DNA from: Jaltomata sinuosa
Lineage: Eukaryota; Streptophyta; Magnoliopsida; Solanales; Solanaceae
Length of the DNA: 64,000 nucleotides
Assembly (NCBI GenBank): GCA_003996215.1
Contig: QJPP01003459.1
Location: 156,068-220,067 of the forward strand
Reading direction: 5' to 3'
Position numbers and translations under genes: made by a program. Shown here piece by piece: positions 1 through 11,186 of the stretch. Position 1 is the stretch's first letter; each line of letters begins with the position of its first letter. The notes under the pieces are model-generated. The model saw only the letters and a program-made list of their open reading frames with translations. It searched no databases and was not told where the DNA came from.

Positions 1-948
1 GGATGTCCACCGCCCTAATCCTCAACTGATGGTAGCCGGACCTCAAATCAATCTTCGAAAACACGACTGAACCCTGAAGCTGGTCAAACAAATCATCAAT
101 CCTCGACATCGGATACCTATTCTTCACTGTCACCCTATTCAGCTGCCGATAATCAATACACATGCGCATCGACCCATCATTCTTCTTCACGAAGAGAACA
201 GGAGCACCCCACGGTGACACACTAGGTCTAATAAACCTCTTAGCTAACAGATCCTGGAGCTGCTCCTTAAGCTCCCTCAACTCAGCAGAAGCCATATGGT
301 AAGGAGAAATAGAAATGGGCCTAGTGCATGACTCTAGCTCAATAGCGAAATCAATATCTCTCTGAGGTGGAAGGCTTGGCAGGTCAGTAGGAAACACATC
401 GAGGAAGTCTCTAACCACATGAACAGACTCAGGAGAAGTAGGGTCAGCACTAACATCTCGGACATATGTCAGATAAGCTAAACACCCACGGGAAATCAAC
501 TTCCTAGCTCGAAGACAAGAGATGATCCCAGATGGTGCATGGCTAACAGAACCCTGCCACATAACCGGGGATACACCGGGCACAACTATGGTAATTGGTT
601 CTTGGCATAACAATCAAAAACCACACGGTGAGGGGATAACCAGTCCATGCCCAGTATCACATCAAAATCTAGCATATCAAGAATCATCAAATCACCCCAA
701 GTCTCTGAATCACCAACAGATAACATACAGGATCTCACAATCCAATCCACTACTAAAGAATCTCCTACTGGGGTCGAAACAGAAACAGGAACAGATAATG
801 GCTCACTAGCCAACCGCAAGCAAGGCACAAAGTAGGCAGATACATATGAACAAGTGGATCCAGGATCAAATAAAGCCATAGCAGACTGATGGCACACAGA
901 AATCGTACCTATAATGACAGCATCTGAGGCCTCTGCCTCTGGTCTCCT
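1..948 (-). pseudogene. Element A pol: protease and start of reverse transcriptase
   Basis: The protease begins near 948 and has the active-site stretch LFDPGSTCSYVS near 870-835 and a later DVILGMDWLSPHRVV block near 660-610. The frame breaks near 585, where small insertions turn the strand-closing region into a stop; the A2 copy reads through there. From about 580 to 1 the shifted frame stays open and carries RT landmarks: the SPWGAPVLFVKK block near 220-185, a CIDYRQLN block near 165-145, then RIDDLFDQLQ and KIDLRSGYHQLRI near 110-15. The YxDD box lies left of the window. One frameshift apart, this is among the better preserved pol pieces here, but it is not functional as it stands. Confidence 0.85.
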
Positions 949-2355
949 AGGGACCGCGTAAAACTGAAGACGACCTCCACCTGCCCAACCGCCATCCCTA
1001 CCACCTTCTCTGCCACGTGGAGCACCACGTCTACTCTGACGACCACCCCCTCGAGCTGGGGGATGAACATCTCTAGCAAAATGACCGATCAGACCACAAA
1101 TAAAACAAGCCCCTGATGGCCTACTCAGTCGAGATGAACCCGCAAATCCCGAATGACCACCACGACCTGATGCCCCAGAAATTGTACCCCTCGAAGATTG
1201 GCCGCTATAGCCCTGATGGCTACCCTGACCCTGCTCGAACTGGGTACTACCGAAAGTCTGAAGGGAAGCCTGAACCGGTCGGCTGGACTGACCCTGGTAC
1301 TGCTGTGGCTGATAACTCTGCCTCCACTGGCCAGGACCTCTACCACCATATCTGGAACCACTATAGACACCCTGATGTCGAGGCCTCTTATCTCTGGACC
1401 CCTGATCATGTCGCTGTAAGTCCTCCAAAGTGCGGGCATAGTATACGATAGCCTGAAATGACCAACCACTGGCGACCAATATCTCAGCTGGCTGCCTGAT
1501 CTCTGGCCTCAAACCCCATACAAATCTGCAAATCATATCTGCCTCGGTAGGAATGATCATAGCTCCGAACGGTGCTAGGTGATGAAAATGAGTCTCATAC
1601 TCTGAGACAGTCGTAGATCCCTGCATAAGGTGAGTAAACTGCTCCCTTCGACGCTCACGATCACTCTGAGGTAGGAACTTGGCCATAAAGGCCTCATAAA
1701 ACTCAGACCAGGTCAAAGGAGGTGACGATGGTGGTTAACAAGCGACCTGGGCCCTCCACCATAACTTCGCCAGGCCCTCCAACTGATAGGTAGTATAACC
1801 AACCCCGTGAGTCTCCAACAAACCCAAATGATGCAACATCTCCTCACAGGTAGTAATAAAGTCATGTGGATCCTGTCCAGAAGTACCAACAAACCTCGGA
1901 GGTGCTAACCTCAAAAACCTACCCAACGCCTTCTACTCTGACTCTGTCATAACTGGGCGAGGAGCAAGAGGCTGTGCAACAGATGGAACCGGAATGACCT
2001 CCGCACGGGGAGCCATAGTAGCAGGCTGCGCTCCTGAGCTCTGTGCACCCAGGGCTGCCCCCTGAGCGGATGACTGCGCTACCTCAGAAGGTCGCTCTCC
2101 AATCACACCCAAAAGCTGTAATAGTAATCCCCGAATATCTGGAGACTGAGTTGCGGCTGGAGATGGCACAGAAATGGGCACTGGAGCTGGTACTGGAGCT
2201 GGCGGTACCTGGGCTGCCCCCTGATCCACATGCCGCTCGGGCTGTATCTCCACTCTAGCAGCTCTAGCAGGTGCCACTGCTCGAGGGCGTCCTCGACCCT
2301 TAGCTGGAGTGGGAAGATCATCTCCGCGTGATGCCGATGATCTCGTACGAACCAT
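949..2355 (-). pseudogene. Element A gag polyprotein (capsid and nucleocapsid)
   Basis: The start is the ATG at 2355 (MVRTRSSASR...), the usual opening of this gag family, about 200 bases downstream of the primer site. An N-terminal Ala/Pro/Val-rich tract is followed by the capsid core with RFLRLAPPRFVGT near 1925-1885 and a KLWWRAQV block near 1770. Two in-frame stops interrupt it: TAG at 1935-1933 (glutamine expected) and TAA just after 1740. The C-terminal half is Gly/Arg/Ser-rich. The zinc knuckle near 1115-1070 reads C-x2-C-x4-H-x4 but the final cysteine is lost, so RNA binding would be impaired. The gene is inactive. Confidence 0.85.
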
Positions 2356-2553
2356 CTGCGGAAGAATGAAGTAAAACAAATGAGATTTCCAGAAACTTCA
2401 AGGGTTGTACGCACGACGCAGAAGCAATGAAAGAGTTGAATTTCCTAAAATTCCACTGTAGCCTCCCAAAGATTGAGTACGGATGTCTCCGCCCCAATCC
2501 GCAGGACTCTACTAGACATTGGCTCCTATACCGATGACACCGGTGAACCTAAA

Positions 2554-2565
2554 GCTCTGATACCA
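2554..2565 (-). other. Primer binding site, initiator tRNA-Met type (element A)
   Basis: On the minus strand this reads TGGTATCAGAGC, complementary to the 3' end of plant initiator tRNA-Met. It lies three bases inside the LTR end, as expected for minus-strand DNA priming. Confidence 0.92.
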
Positions 2566-2568
2566 AGT

Positions 2569-5500
2569 TGTCACGACCCAATTTCTCGGTCATGATGGCA
2601 CCTACAACCCCCTAGTAGGAGAACCAATCCCCGTAGCCCAGAACAGTTAGTAATGGGCTACTATCTAACAAATAAGAGAACAAGACGAAGAGAACAGATA
2701 AAAGGACTATAAATATATACATATGCGAAAACTAAACCAAACCCCAAGACCTGGTATCATAGTACAGAGCCAAACTACATACATGGAGTGCAAATAAACC
2801 AAAACTATATATACAGATGTCTCTGAATGGTAATAGAGTACATGAAGCAAAAGATAACTAAAGCTAAGCTCCGATCGCCAAGAGCTCACCCTCAGCCTGA
2901 AGTAGTCTCCAACAGATCTCCAAGCACGAATCACAACGGTCTAGCGGCGATGGCCCACGCTAGGATCTGCACCCAAAGATGCAGGGGGTAGGGGTGAGCA
3001 CCAAATGCGAAGCATAAGGTACCCAGTAGGTATCATAGGCCGACTGGGCACATATAAGATAAAAGCATAGTAATAGACAGAATAAAAGCAAGTAGTCACA
3101 GAAATCAACGAAAGGTACACATGAACTAGCCCAGAGGGAAATCAACAGAACCACATGTGAGGCTAGTAAGCAGAATATACACACCATAGGCACAGGTGAA
3201 AGTAAGAAACAACGCACCTGGGGTCCTTGCAATAACAGTGTATATAAAATAAGTTTACGAAATGGACGATATACCGGTAACCTCAAGTGTAAGAAGAAGA
3301 GAGAAAGAGTGATGATAGGCATGCGTAGAGGCATGAATCAAGCCCAACTAATCATATCAATTTCACACCCAGCAACTAACAGTCTAGCAGTAACCAATTT
3401 CATAATTAACCGTAACAGGGAATAATTCTACAAGTAAATAGAAAGAGTCTACCTACAGTCCCTCGGCCGCCCATACAACCGAGGAACACAAACAAGTGAA
3501 AACAAACCCTCCGACATCCCATACTACCGGAGCGTACAATCAGCAAACAACAAACAAGGGTGGAGCCTCGAACAATGAATGATATGATGCATGAAGATCT
3601 CAAGTGAAATAGTATCTCTCTATGTACCCCCTCCGGTGCCGATCCGGCCCAGCAGGTAGGTTCCATGGAAGGACACTGCCCGTATACCTCTACTCCACCG
3701 TATACCCCTCCTCCGGCATACGCAGCCCATAGCCCCTGGCTCGGATGGCAAGGTCCATGGAGTTCCCTGACCCCATACTAAAACTCACTATCAACACATA
3801 TCATCCGGAAGCAAGTCCGAGATCAAGATAGAGACCCAGTCTATAATATGCATGCCCAGACCCTGTCCAGGACTAAAGTAGTAGGAAAATATCTCAAAAA
3901 ACCCTCCAAGGGTGCCCGGGTATAATCGGGTCTAGACAGTAAAAAGTCATCTCAGGTGCTCGGTCCGACCGAGGCTAAAAATCATCTCAAGTAGCAAGAA
4001 AACTCAACTAGCACCCCGGCCCTGCCGAGTCTAGCGTTAATCGTAAAACTGATGATTTAAAACATAACTTTACTTTTTTTTACCCAGGAAATTCACAAGT
4101 TAAATCTAACCATTTCCAAATTATTTCCATCAAAAAAATGGGCCCCCCGGGCCATGCAAGGTTTAGAAAATAGTGTCAGTAGGCCCGAAGCCAAAACCAT
4201 AGTAAAACATGGATAAAACCTCTTTATATGCATGGAAATGGTATGATCACACACAATAGCTGCCCAGCCGCTCACAATCAACCTATCGACCCTGCACAGG
4301 CCCACAACTACTCAGCAAGCATAACCAGCCTAGAAGGATAATTCTATGCCCGGGACTCGCGGACATTCCCAAAATCCCACCTTCTATGTTCCAGAGTCAA
4401 CAAGGCCTCACAGGACCACAAGGGTAAATAACATATATCGGCAAATACTACAAGCAACGGAGGAACAAAAGTAGGCGGACATGAATAAAGCGGTCGAGGT
4501 CTGTGGTACCAACCTAATAAACCAACCCAAGGCTGCCCATTAATACAATTTTATCCTATATATGCGGAGTCTAGGGAAAATAAACCGTAACCTACCTGTC
4601 GTCCGATGACAAGCTCGAACCTCTCCGAAAAGAAGCTCCGAAACAAAATCAAACTTGAACTCGGGCTTGAATAATTTGACGTAGATAATTAACTTCCCTT
4701 TTTATTCAACGTGCAGATATGCACCTCTATGCCTAATATCTATATACCGTATAGATATGTGGAGCAAAAGGAAATAAATGCTTGCTGAAGTTATCCATGT
4801 TAATGACATTTCTAAGGGTTAAGAACAATTGTTAGGTAATGCTGCCAGTTCCCAAATGATGCCACCACTCACTGTTAGTGCTTGCTGGCCACTCCCTCCA
4901 CCTACACGTGGAGTGGAGGTGGCAATTACAAGGCAACAAAACAATATTCTTATCCCGTTATTTATATACTCGGGTATTGCATAAGTTCATGGTATAATAA
5001 ATATAATTTTTGAATATACCATAATCATTAGAAAATTATTTCGAATAAAACCTACTAAATTATAATAATAAATTTCAACATCACTAAATTTACTATCTCC
5101 GTTAAAATATTACAATGTATAAAAACCTTATAAAATAAATACATATACAATTATATCATAGCAAAAATATTTTTCTTAAACCTTTAAAATATTTTGAAAA
5201 GTAATAATAATATAACTTTTTACCAAATTCAACTTTAAAATAAAATATTTTCAAATATACGCGCGATGCTAATAAAATTCTCAAACCTAGACTCGCAATT
5301 CACCAACGCATAATTTTGATACTCAAGAACTCTCTTGGAATTCTCCCTTAAGTTTTCTCACTGTTTTGGAACTGAAATGGCATTTTAAAACGTGAAGTTG
5401 AGGCTTAAATCGAGTTTAACCCGACCCGGTTCGCGACCCGGTTCGCAACCCATTTTTTGTCAGACAGTCCGGGATAAAACAGTCATAACTTTTTACTCTG

Positions 5501-5822
5501 AGATCAGTTGGATGTGAGGTTTTGTGCATTGGAAACTAGACTCGTAGACCTTCGATTTGGTATTTTGGGGGACTTCTAACTCTTTATATATTGAGAGAAA
5601 AGCTCCGAGACATTTTACCCAAAGTTCAGAAAATTTATTAAAGGAGCTTACGATAACTTTTACCGACTTACTTGTCTTCAAAACTTATAATGCGACCAAA
5701 CAAATGGACCCGGCACCGAACTACCGGTCCTGACGAGCCTTAAGTGACTTGGGGCCGCTACAAACAAGCTCTAACGGTTCAAGGAAAGTGTATACGTGGA
5801 AATAACTGGAAGGGTCATTACA
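2569..5822 (-). repeat. 5' LTR of element A (about 3.25 kb)
   Basis: The plus-strand left end is TGTCACGACC next to the primer site and the right end is GGGTCATTACA, so on the sense strand the LTR runs TGTAATGACCC ... GTCGTGACA with TG/CA ends. It aligns with the truncated LTR of A2 (for example the block with GAGTCTACCTACAGTCC near 3447 and near 56590, and CCGCTACA near 5754 and 58998). Between about 4680 and 5300 the two copies diverge and A is AT-rich. A dyad-rich GC patch at 4893-4925 lies upstream, on the sense strand, of a TATATAGA-like box near 4745. No gene is seen in this stretch. Confidence 0.88.
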
Positions 5823-6457
5823 CCCATTTTGAGACAAGCATTTACAGACTCAATTCTAAACTAAACTTGGCACTTTCCCTTAAGAAAGTCGCCTCTCAAT
5901 CTATCATAGGAAAATGCCAACCCAGTTCGACACACAAAAACCTAAGAAAAGAAAAAGCAAATAATCAAAACTTTTTTTTGCTCCTTGGGAAAGAACCGTG
6001 GTATTAAGAAAACCCTCAAAGTTTATTTCTACACTACTATTAACAAGGTGATCCAAAAAAATTTGCGCTCATAAATCATTCAAGAGCAAGCCTTGGCAAA
6101 GGCATTTAGCGCATTTGTAAGGCACGGGTAGTGGAACAATAGAGCATTTAAGACCAACCCGGTGCACAATCAATCAATATCAAGCCAGACGAGGGCATAA
6201 TTGAGCTCAAAGTAAAACAAAAATATAATCTAAAAAAGAAAAATAATAGCATCACAATCAATTATCAAAAATGTGCCCGACAAGGGACAAATAAAACTAA
6301 GACTAGTCAACTAGGCCCGACAAGGGTAATAAATTATCTCAAGCCCACTCACGGGAATCAAAAGCAAGTAAGTAAAGAAAGCCACCCCCTCCCATGAAAG
6401 AAGCATTGTCCTCAATGCTCATGGTGCAATGGGAAAGGGTGGAACTCCAAGTAGCAT
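5823..6457 (-). other. 3' non-coding region of B1
   Basis: No gene is seen. The region aligns in blocks with 29480-30110 of B2: GAGACAAGCA, the TCACCTCTCAATCTATCATAGG-like block (GTCGCCTCTCAATCTATCA near 5889) and CTTGGGAAAGAACC. The word GCCCGACAAGGG is repeated near 6275 and 6323, as in B2. Confidence 0.6.
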
Positions 6458-7912
6458 CTAGTCCTCATCATCACCACCATCCGATGCAGCTTCTTCTTCC
6501 ACATTCTTCCCACTTGGGCCAGCACCACCCATTCGCAAGGTTGCCAAAATTATCGAGTCACGAAGCACTCGCTGAAACTCTAGGTTCTCATCATCATCCA
6601 GATCTTTCTCAGCATGACCTGGAAGCTCCTCGGATGCATATGAAGCAAATAACTCATCCAATGGCCCGAGAATCCACCTATGTAGAGGCAATATGGTAAA
6701 ATAAGCTTCCTCTAGTGGATCTTTTCCTTTGGATCTATCAATGTCCTTCTGGAGCTTTGAGATTGCCCCCTCCATAACATCAACCCACTTTCACAACACA
6801 CTCAGACTATCAACCACCCTCTTTACTGCACTTTTGACCGCCCTGTTGATTATTCCGGGTAATTTTGTTGCTAAGTCTGCCAGTTGCTTCTCATGACTAT
6901 GAGTTCGATCGACCATATATTAAAGACCACTCTTTGTCATGGAGGGTGCTGGAGCATGTGGGTGTGTCTCTGAAGTGTCTCGAGAGGGGGACGAAATGCC
7001 TGCTCTATCACCAGGTTCATCACTGTCAATCTCACTCAGCTGCTCCATTCTTTGTTTCTTGAATCTGGGGGCATCCCTGTCTGTTTTCTTATCAAGATCT
7101 ATGACCCCAATGGCGTGAGTGAACTTGTCGCAAGGGAGAGTAGGAACATCCACTTTAGCACATAATTTGGTGATCAGAACCAGGAAAGGAAAAGGAGTCA
7201 TTTCTGCGATGAGCTTTCCTCCGAATTACCATTGCATCCACCTCACCAAAGTTAATATGCTCACCCATAATTATAGCCTTGATAAGAATGGAACCCTCTT
7301 AGTGATCTTTTGATCATTCTGAGAAGGGAGAATGCGGTTGCGCACTAGATCATACCAAAGTCGCGCCTCAAATACCAATGATCTACTCGGTATGTCACCT
7401 CCCATGGTAGACCACACAGGGGTGCCTGGAGCAATGGTGCAAGCCATATCTTGATATGGCTTGAACTCAGCAGTCATTCTAGCCATTAAATCTAGTGTAG
7501 GGTCAATTGGGTGGTCCCAATATATAGCATTGATTGCAGCGGGGGTGACGGATACTTTCTTGCCTCTGAAAGTGAGAGCATCAATATTGGGGAACTTGTA
7601 TTTGGGGCCTTTATAGCCTTTAGAATCTTGAATGGCTTTATAAGCCGCAAATAATTCACGGAATATTTCTTCATAATATCCCTCGGGTACATCTTGAAAT
7701 GACTTCCACCCTCAAGTAGCAAACTGATGGTTCATATTTGGTAACTCGTCACTAACCTCCCCTAGATTATAGCTCTGCTCCACGTTGAATCCTCTATCTT
7801 TGTCCCATTTGTAGAGAGCTTTCATGCCCTCTATTCCGAAGCGGAGCCTTGCTTCATCTGTGGCTGATCTTTGCTTTACTTGGTTTCCAGAGTTTCTCTT
7901 ACTAGAAGACAT
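6458..7912 (-). pseudogene. B1 additional ORF (aORF), putative plant transposon protein domain
   Basis: The start is the ATG at 7912 (MSSSKRNSGN), directly behind a splice acceptor. About 484 codons run to the stop at 6458. The middle has RGKKVSVTPAAINAIYW near 7580-7535 and the hallmark MACTIAPGTPVWSTMGGDIP near 7450-7390, followed by FEARLWYDLVRNRILPS. I recall this arrangement from the 'putative plant transposon protein' domain (Transposase_32-like) annotated in Solanaceae Athila-type elements; the role is unknown. The C-terminus is acidic (DDDEN, GGDDED). Lesions: TGA at 7714-7712, two mutually compensating frameshifts near 7300 and 7205, and stops near 6918 and 6790. B2 has a homologue with the same layout. 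Confidence 0.75.
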
Positions 7913-7915
7913 AGT

Positions 7916-8973
7916 CTGCATCCAAAGATTGTGAGCCAAAAAAAAAACAAATTCTACAAAGGGTGGAATGCAATGGTTTAGGAAAACATCGTAGGTAACT
8001 GTTGTCTTGTGCGGACCACGTGCGAAATGCACTTGGAAGAGTGCGTATCGCATCTGCTATCGCACCAGGAAATAGAACCTTCAGGGATTTTCTACCTTGA
8101 GGTGCTATGCTGATGCGATCCGCACTATCAAAAGTGTGTGTCGCACCAAGCTTCGCCCCTCAAATCAGTGATCCGCACTTCTTTTTCACTTTGGTGTGAT
8201 GCCTTGTGCAACCCACACATAAAGATCAATGTATCGTATGCGGAATGCACAAAGGCACAATTGGAACTTTTGATTCCTTGTGTTCTTGTAAGTTACGCAT
8301 GTGATCCATAGAGCAAGATGTGCTTCGGCTCTTAGCACCACACACAACCAATTTATAACAACCACGGGGGTAAAAGGATTCATGACTATAACTTTCGGGT
8401 ACTCAGACTTCCCCAGATTTCCATTAACACAAACCCAACAAGAAGGGACTCAACGACTTCCCTTAATATAGACGTTACCCCATCTATCATCGGGCACATC
8501 AAGCCTTCCTTGCAACAATGGACACCAACAAGCATAACAATAATTAACCTACTCCCCGCACAAGATTATACACCCCACTAGATTTTCAATAAGGATCACG
8601 GGCATATAATCAGTAACATTTAACCTCAGTTGTCGACTATCAATCAAAACCCTATGATGAATGATGATTTGCCCTTATGAATAACGTCACCCAATCTATA
8701 ATCGGGCCAAATCAAGTACTAGTCACAAGTGTGTTACTCAGACTTCACCCCAACACCGATTTTAAGGCTAAATATTGCTATCAATCAACATGCATAGTTA
8801 AGATTAACAATCTATCAAGTTGACATCAAAAGAATTCATCATTACAATTCAAAATTGGGGACCCAAAATTTTCGGATCTCGCCCAATATCAACATGGCTA
8901 ATCTACTAAACATGCTTCACATTATGAGTTCCCAACAATCATAAAAACAACTATTTAATGTCAGGAAACTTAC
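7916..8973 (-). other. Predicted leader intron upstream of the B1 aORF
   Basis: On the minus strand a donor CTTGTG|GTAAGT lies at 8973 and an acceptor, TGGATGCAG behind a run of ten T, at 7916. The aORF ATG follows four bases into the next exon. B2 has the same pair with an intron of nearly equal size (1058 versus 1136 bp). A GC-rich word cluster (GTGCGGACC, GCGATCCGCAC, CGCACCAAGC) sits inside it at about 7985-8250. The rest holds no coding sequence that I can see. Confidence 0.55.
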
Positions 8974-9291
8974 CACAAGTGAAGATTATGAAGGAAGGAA
9001 CGAAAATCAAAGATTTTGAGTTCCAACAATGGTGACCCGTAAGACCTCCAAGAGAGTGACGGTGGCGACGTGGAGAAGTGGTGGATAAAATTGGGTGAGA
9101 AGAAGAGAAGATTTTATGTGGGTTTGAGGTGTTTGGAGAGAATTTTGGTGGAGGATTTGGAGAATTGTGGAGAAAGATGGTGGAAAAAGAAAAGGGAGAG
9201 GCAGTTTTTTTTAAAGGAAAAAAAAGAAGAAAGGTTGGATGGGTCATCTCTGGGTCGGGTCGGTCAACGGGTTAGGTCAATTAAAAATTCA
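8974..9291 (-). other. Predicted 5' leader exon for the B1 aORF
   Basis: This lies between the TATA-like box (9299-9292) and the donor at 8973. It aligns with 32817-33119 of B2 (AATGGTGACC at about 9028 and 32872, and GGTGACGG-type words). Short open frames exist but none is conserved between the copies, so I read it as untranslated leader. Confidence 0.45.
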
Positions 9292-9565
9292 TATTTATAT
9301 CTTGTGCGCCGTGACATGCGATTCGCACCAAGCGAGGTGAGGACCGCATGGCGTACGCACATGCCCTTTTTTCTCCCCTGGGTTTGCCTAGGCATTTATT
9401 TCTACATGCGACTGAGGTGCGACATGCACTTGGGCTTGTGTGGTCCACACAACACAGCGCACATCACCTCAATACATTCATAATTCCTCCAGGCTTCCTG
9501 TTTTGATGTGCGGTTGGCTGTGCAACACGTACAGTTTCTTGTACGGTCTGCACAGTCCACCGCAC
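9292..9565 (-). promoter_or_regulatory. Internal promoter-like module of B1: word cluster plus TATA box
   Basis: On the minus strand a cluster of GC-rich words (9300-9565) is followed at once by TATAAATA (9299-9292). The segment 9408-9465 aligns in the same orientation with 12435-12492 of this element's own LTR: both share TGAGGTGCGA, GGCTTGTG and CACACAAC in the same order and at the same spacing. It therefore looks like a copy of the LTR's upstream control region placed ahead of the aORF leader. Promoter activity is inferred. Confidence 0.5.
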
Positions 9566-9721
9566 GACACCTTTTGTGCCTTGCATTCCTTTGTCCATGT
9601 TTTCACTCCATGCTTTCCCTACAAAATATCAAAAACAACAAACGATAACCAAAAACAAAGAAAGAAACTTGGGTTGCCTCCCAAGCAGCTTGATTTAACA
9701 TTGCGGCACGACCATACTACC
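9566..9721 (-). other. Post-pol spacer of B1
   Basis: The plus-strand stretch GGGTTGCCTCCCAAGCAGC (9670-9688) and GCGGCACGAC matches 33510-33550 of B2. In complete elements of this type as I recall them, this motif directly follows the integrase end. Here it joins straight to the gag end. Confidence 0.5.
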
Positions 9722-11056
9722 TCAATCCTTACTCATTTTGGGGTAATTGACGGTGTTGCTAGGCAGCATTCCCTTCATTCCTGGGTTCATTTGGCTTGAT
9801 AGGTGGGTCATTTGGGCCTCAAGGTTCTTGATAGAAGCACTATGGGAGCTCAGCATTTGGTGAAGTGTAGAGACCTCACTCTTTGGCTCACTCACTCCCG
9901 AGTTTGTAGTGTCCATCTTCTTAAGAACCAAGGACAACATGTCCTCTGACTTGGATTATCAAGGATTTCTTATGCCTGGCTGGTATAGAGAGTTAAATTT
10001 ATTTGGTGGAAAGTAAGGATTCGAGCTCCGGTGATTGAAACAATCACCATCCTTATCTCTTTCACGCCAATTGCCCTCCCTCGCTTTGTCTCTAATCCAA
10101 CCTTGATTCTCTTCTCGTGGGCAATAATACCCTGTGAGAAAACCCTCTGACACATAGCATAGCTTACCATCAACCTCAGTCATAAGCTCAACATTATTCA
10201 CCTCAATCTCTGGTGCACTCACTGCATTCACTTTCTTAACACCATCTCCCATCACATGCTTGGCCATCAAGTCAATTTGTGTCATTATTTTAGCCAAAGC
10301 TTCATCTCGCTCCTCATTTTTTATCCTTGTATCATTTGTCAAGATTGTTGAGGGCATTCCCGAAGTTGGCATATCAGCTTCTCTTGTATGCCAAGCTTGA
10401 TTGGTTTTAGTCATTCGCTCCAACAAAGTTGAGGCTATGTTGAACTCCAAGTCCATGAAGGTACCACCTCCAAGATTATCAGCTACTGATTTGTTCATAG
10501 AGTTCAATGACCGATAGAAGCTTTGTAATAACACATTTTTTGACAATTCATGGTTTGGACACAAGAGAAGATTCTTCTTGAATCGTTGCCAATCCTCATG
10601 TAAGGGCTCATCGGGGAGTTGCTTGAAGTTGGTGATCTCATCTCTTAACTTTATTATACGAGATGGAGGAAAGAATCTCGAGGTAAATGCCTCAACCAAC
10701 TCAGCCCAAGATGTGATGGATTCATCCGGTAATCCCTCCAACCATGTCGTGGCTTCCCCCGTCAAAGAGAAAGGGAATAGGCGCAATCAAATTAACTCTT
10801 GGGAGTAATTGTGGATCATGAATGATTGGCAAATCTCCAAAATGTTCCATTTATGATTGTTGGCGTCCTCATGGGCAGCTCGACTAAACAAGCCCTTCAT
10901 CTGAACTAGATGGAGCATGGTGCTTGTCACGTGGAATACAATATTTCCCACTGTGGGGGGTAGGCAAATTGCACCTACAACTCCTTGCATCATTATCTCA
11001 GCAGCATTGGCATTGTCGAAGCCGCCAATGTCCTCATTGTCCTCGTCTTCTTCCAT
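9722..11056 (-). pseudogene. B1 gag (Athila/Tat type retrotrans_gag)
   Basis: The frame opens at the ATG at 11056 (MEEDEDNEDIGG) just inside the primer site and continues in one frame for about 445 codons. The capsid core is clear: LRLFPFSLTGEATTWLEGLP at 10786-10727, SWAELVEAFTSRFFPPSR, then a KLRDEITNFKQLP block and a coiled-coil-like LSLVLKKMDTTNSGVSE stretch near 9940-9890. In-frame stops: TGA at 10789-10787 and a TGA-TAA pair near 9960. The frame ends at 9722 where the PR/RT region should begin. Gag would form the particle; here it could at best supply fragments. Confidence 0.85.
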
Positions 11057-11161
11057 AGCCTACTTGCTCAATCAAAACTCAAAAACAACAAAAAGTAAAA
11101 GAAAACAAACACTCTCAAGTTGAATTCACAACAACAATAAAAAAATTAGCTAATACTCAAG

Positions 11162-11179
11162 TCCCCAACAACGGCGCCA
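11162..11179 (-). other. Primer binding site, tRNA-Asp type (B1)
   Basis: On the minus strand this reads TGGCGCCGTTGTTGGGGA, close to the tRNA-Asp complement used by Athila/Tat elements. It lies seven bases inside the LTR end. Confidence 0.88.
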
Positions 11180-11186
11180 TTTTTTA

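Larger units (their letters stand above)
1..5822 (-). mobile_element. Ty3/gypsy LTR retrotransposon A (5' part, runs off left edge)
   Basis: Reading the minus strand from 5822 leftward the order is 5' LTR, tRNA primer site, gag, protease and the start of reverse transcriptase, which is cut by the window edge. This gag-PR-RT order and the initiator-methionine primer site fit a Ty3/gypsy element. The right LTR end abuts sequence of the Athila-like element B1 (matching the B2 counterpart near 29490), so A inserted into B1. The flanking bases 5823-5827 (cccat) are the candidate target duplication; its partner lies outside the window. Element A2 at 56586-64000 belongs to the same family. Confidence 0.9.

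Noticed and set aside
2554..2565. Possible tRNA-Met gene fragment
   Set aside because: Only the 12 bases complementary to the tRNA 3' end are present, next to an LTR end; it is a primer binding site.
4093..4305. Minus-strand open frame in the A LTR
   Set aside because: The matching stretch of the A2 LTR does not keep the frame.
6394..6699. Plus-strand open frame of 101 codons, His-rich
   Set aside because: It is the complement of the aORF C-terminus of B1; the histidines come from the acidic Asp/Glu codons on the other strand.
9070..9483. Plus-strand open frame of 137 codons
   Set aside because: It overlaps the predicted leader and promoter-like module, has no recognisable motif, and is not kept in the B2 counterpart.
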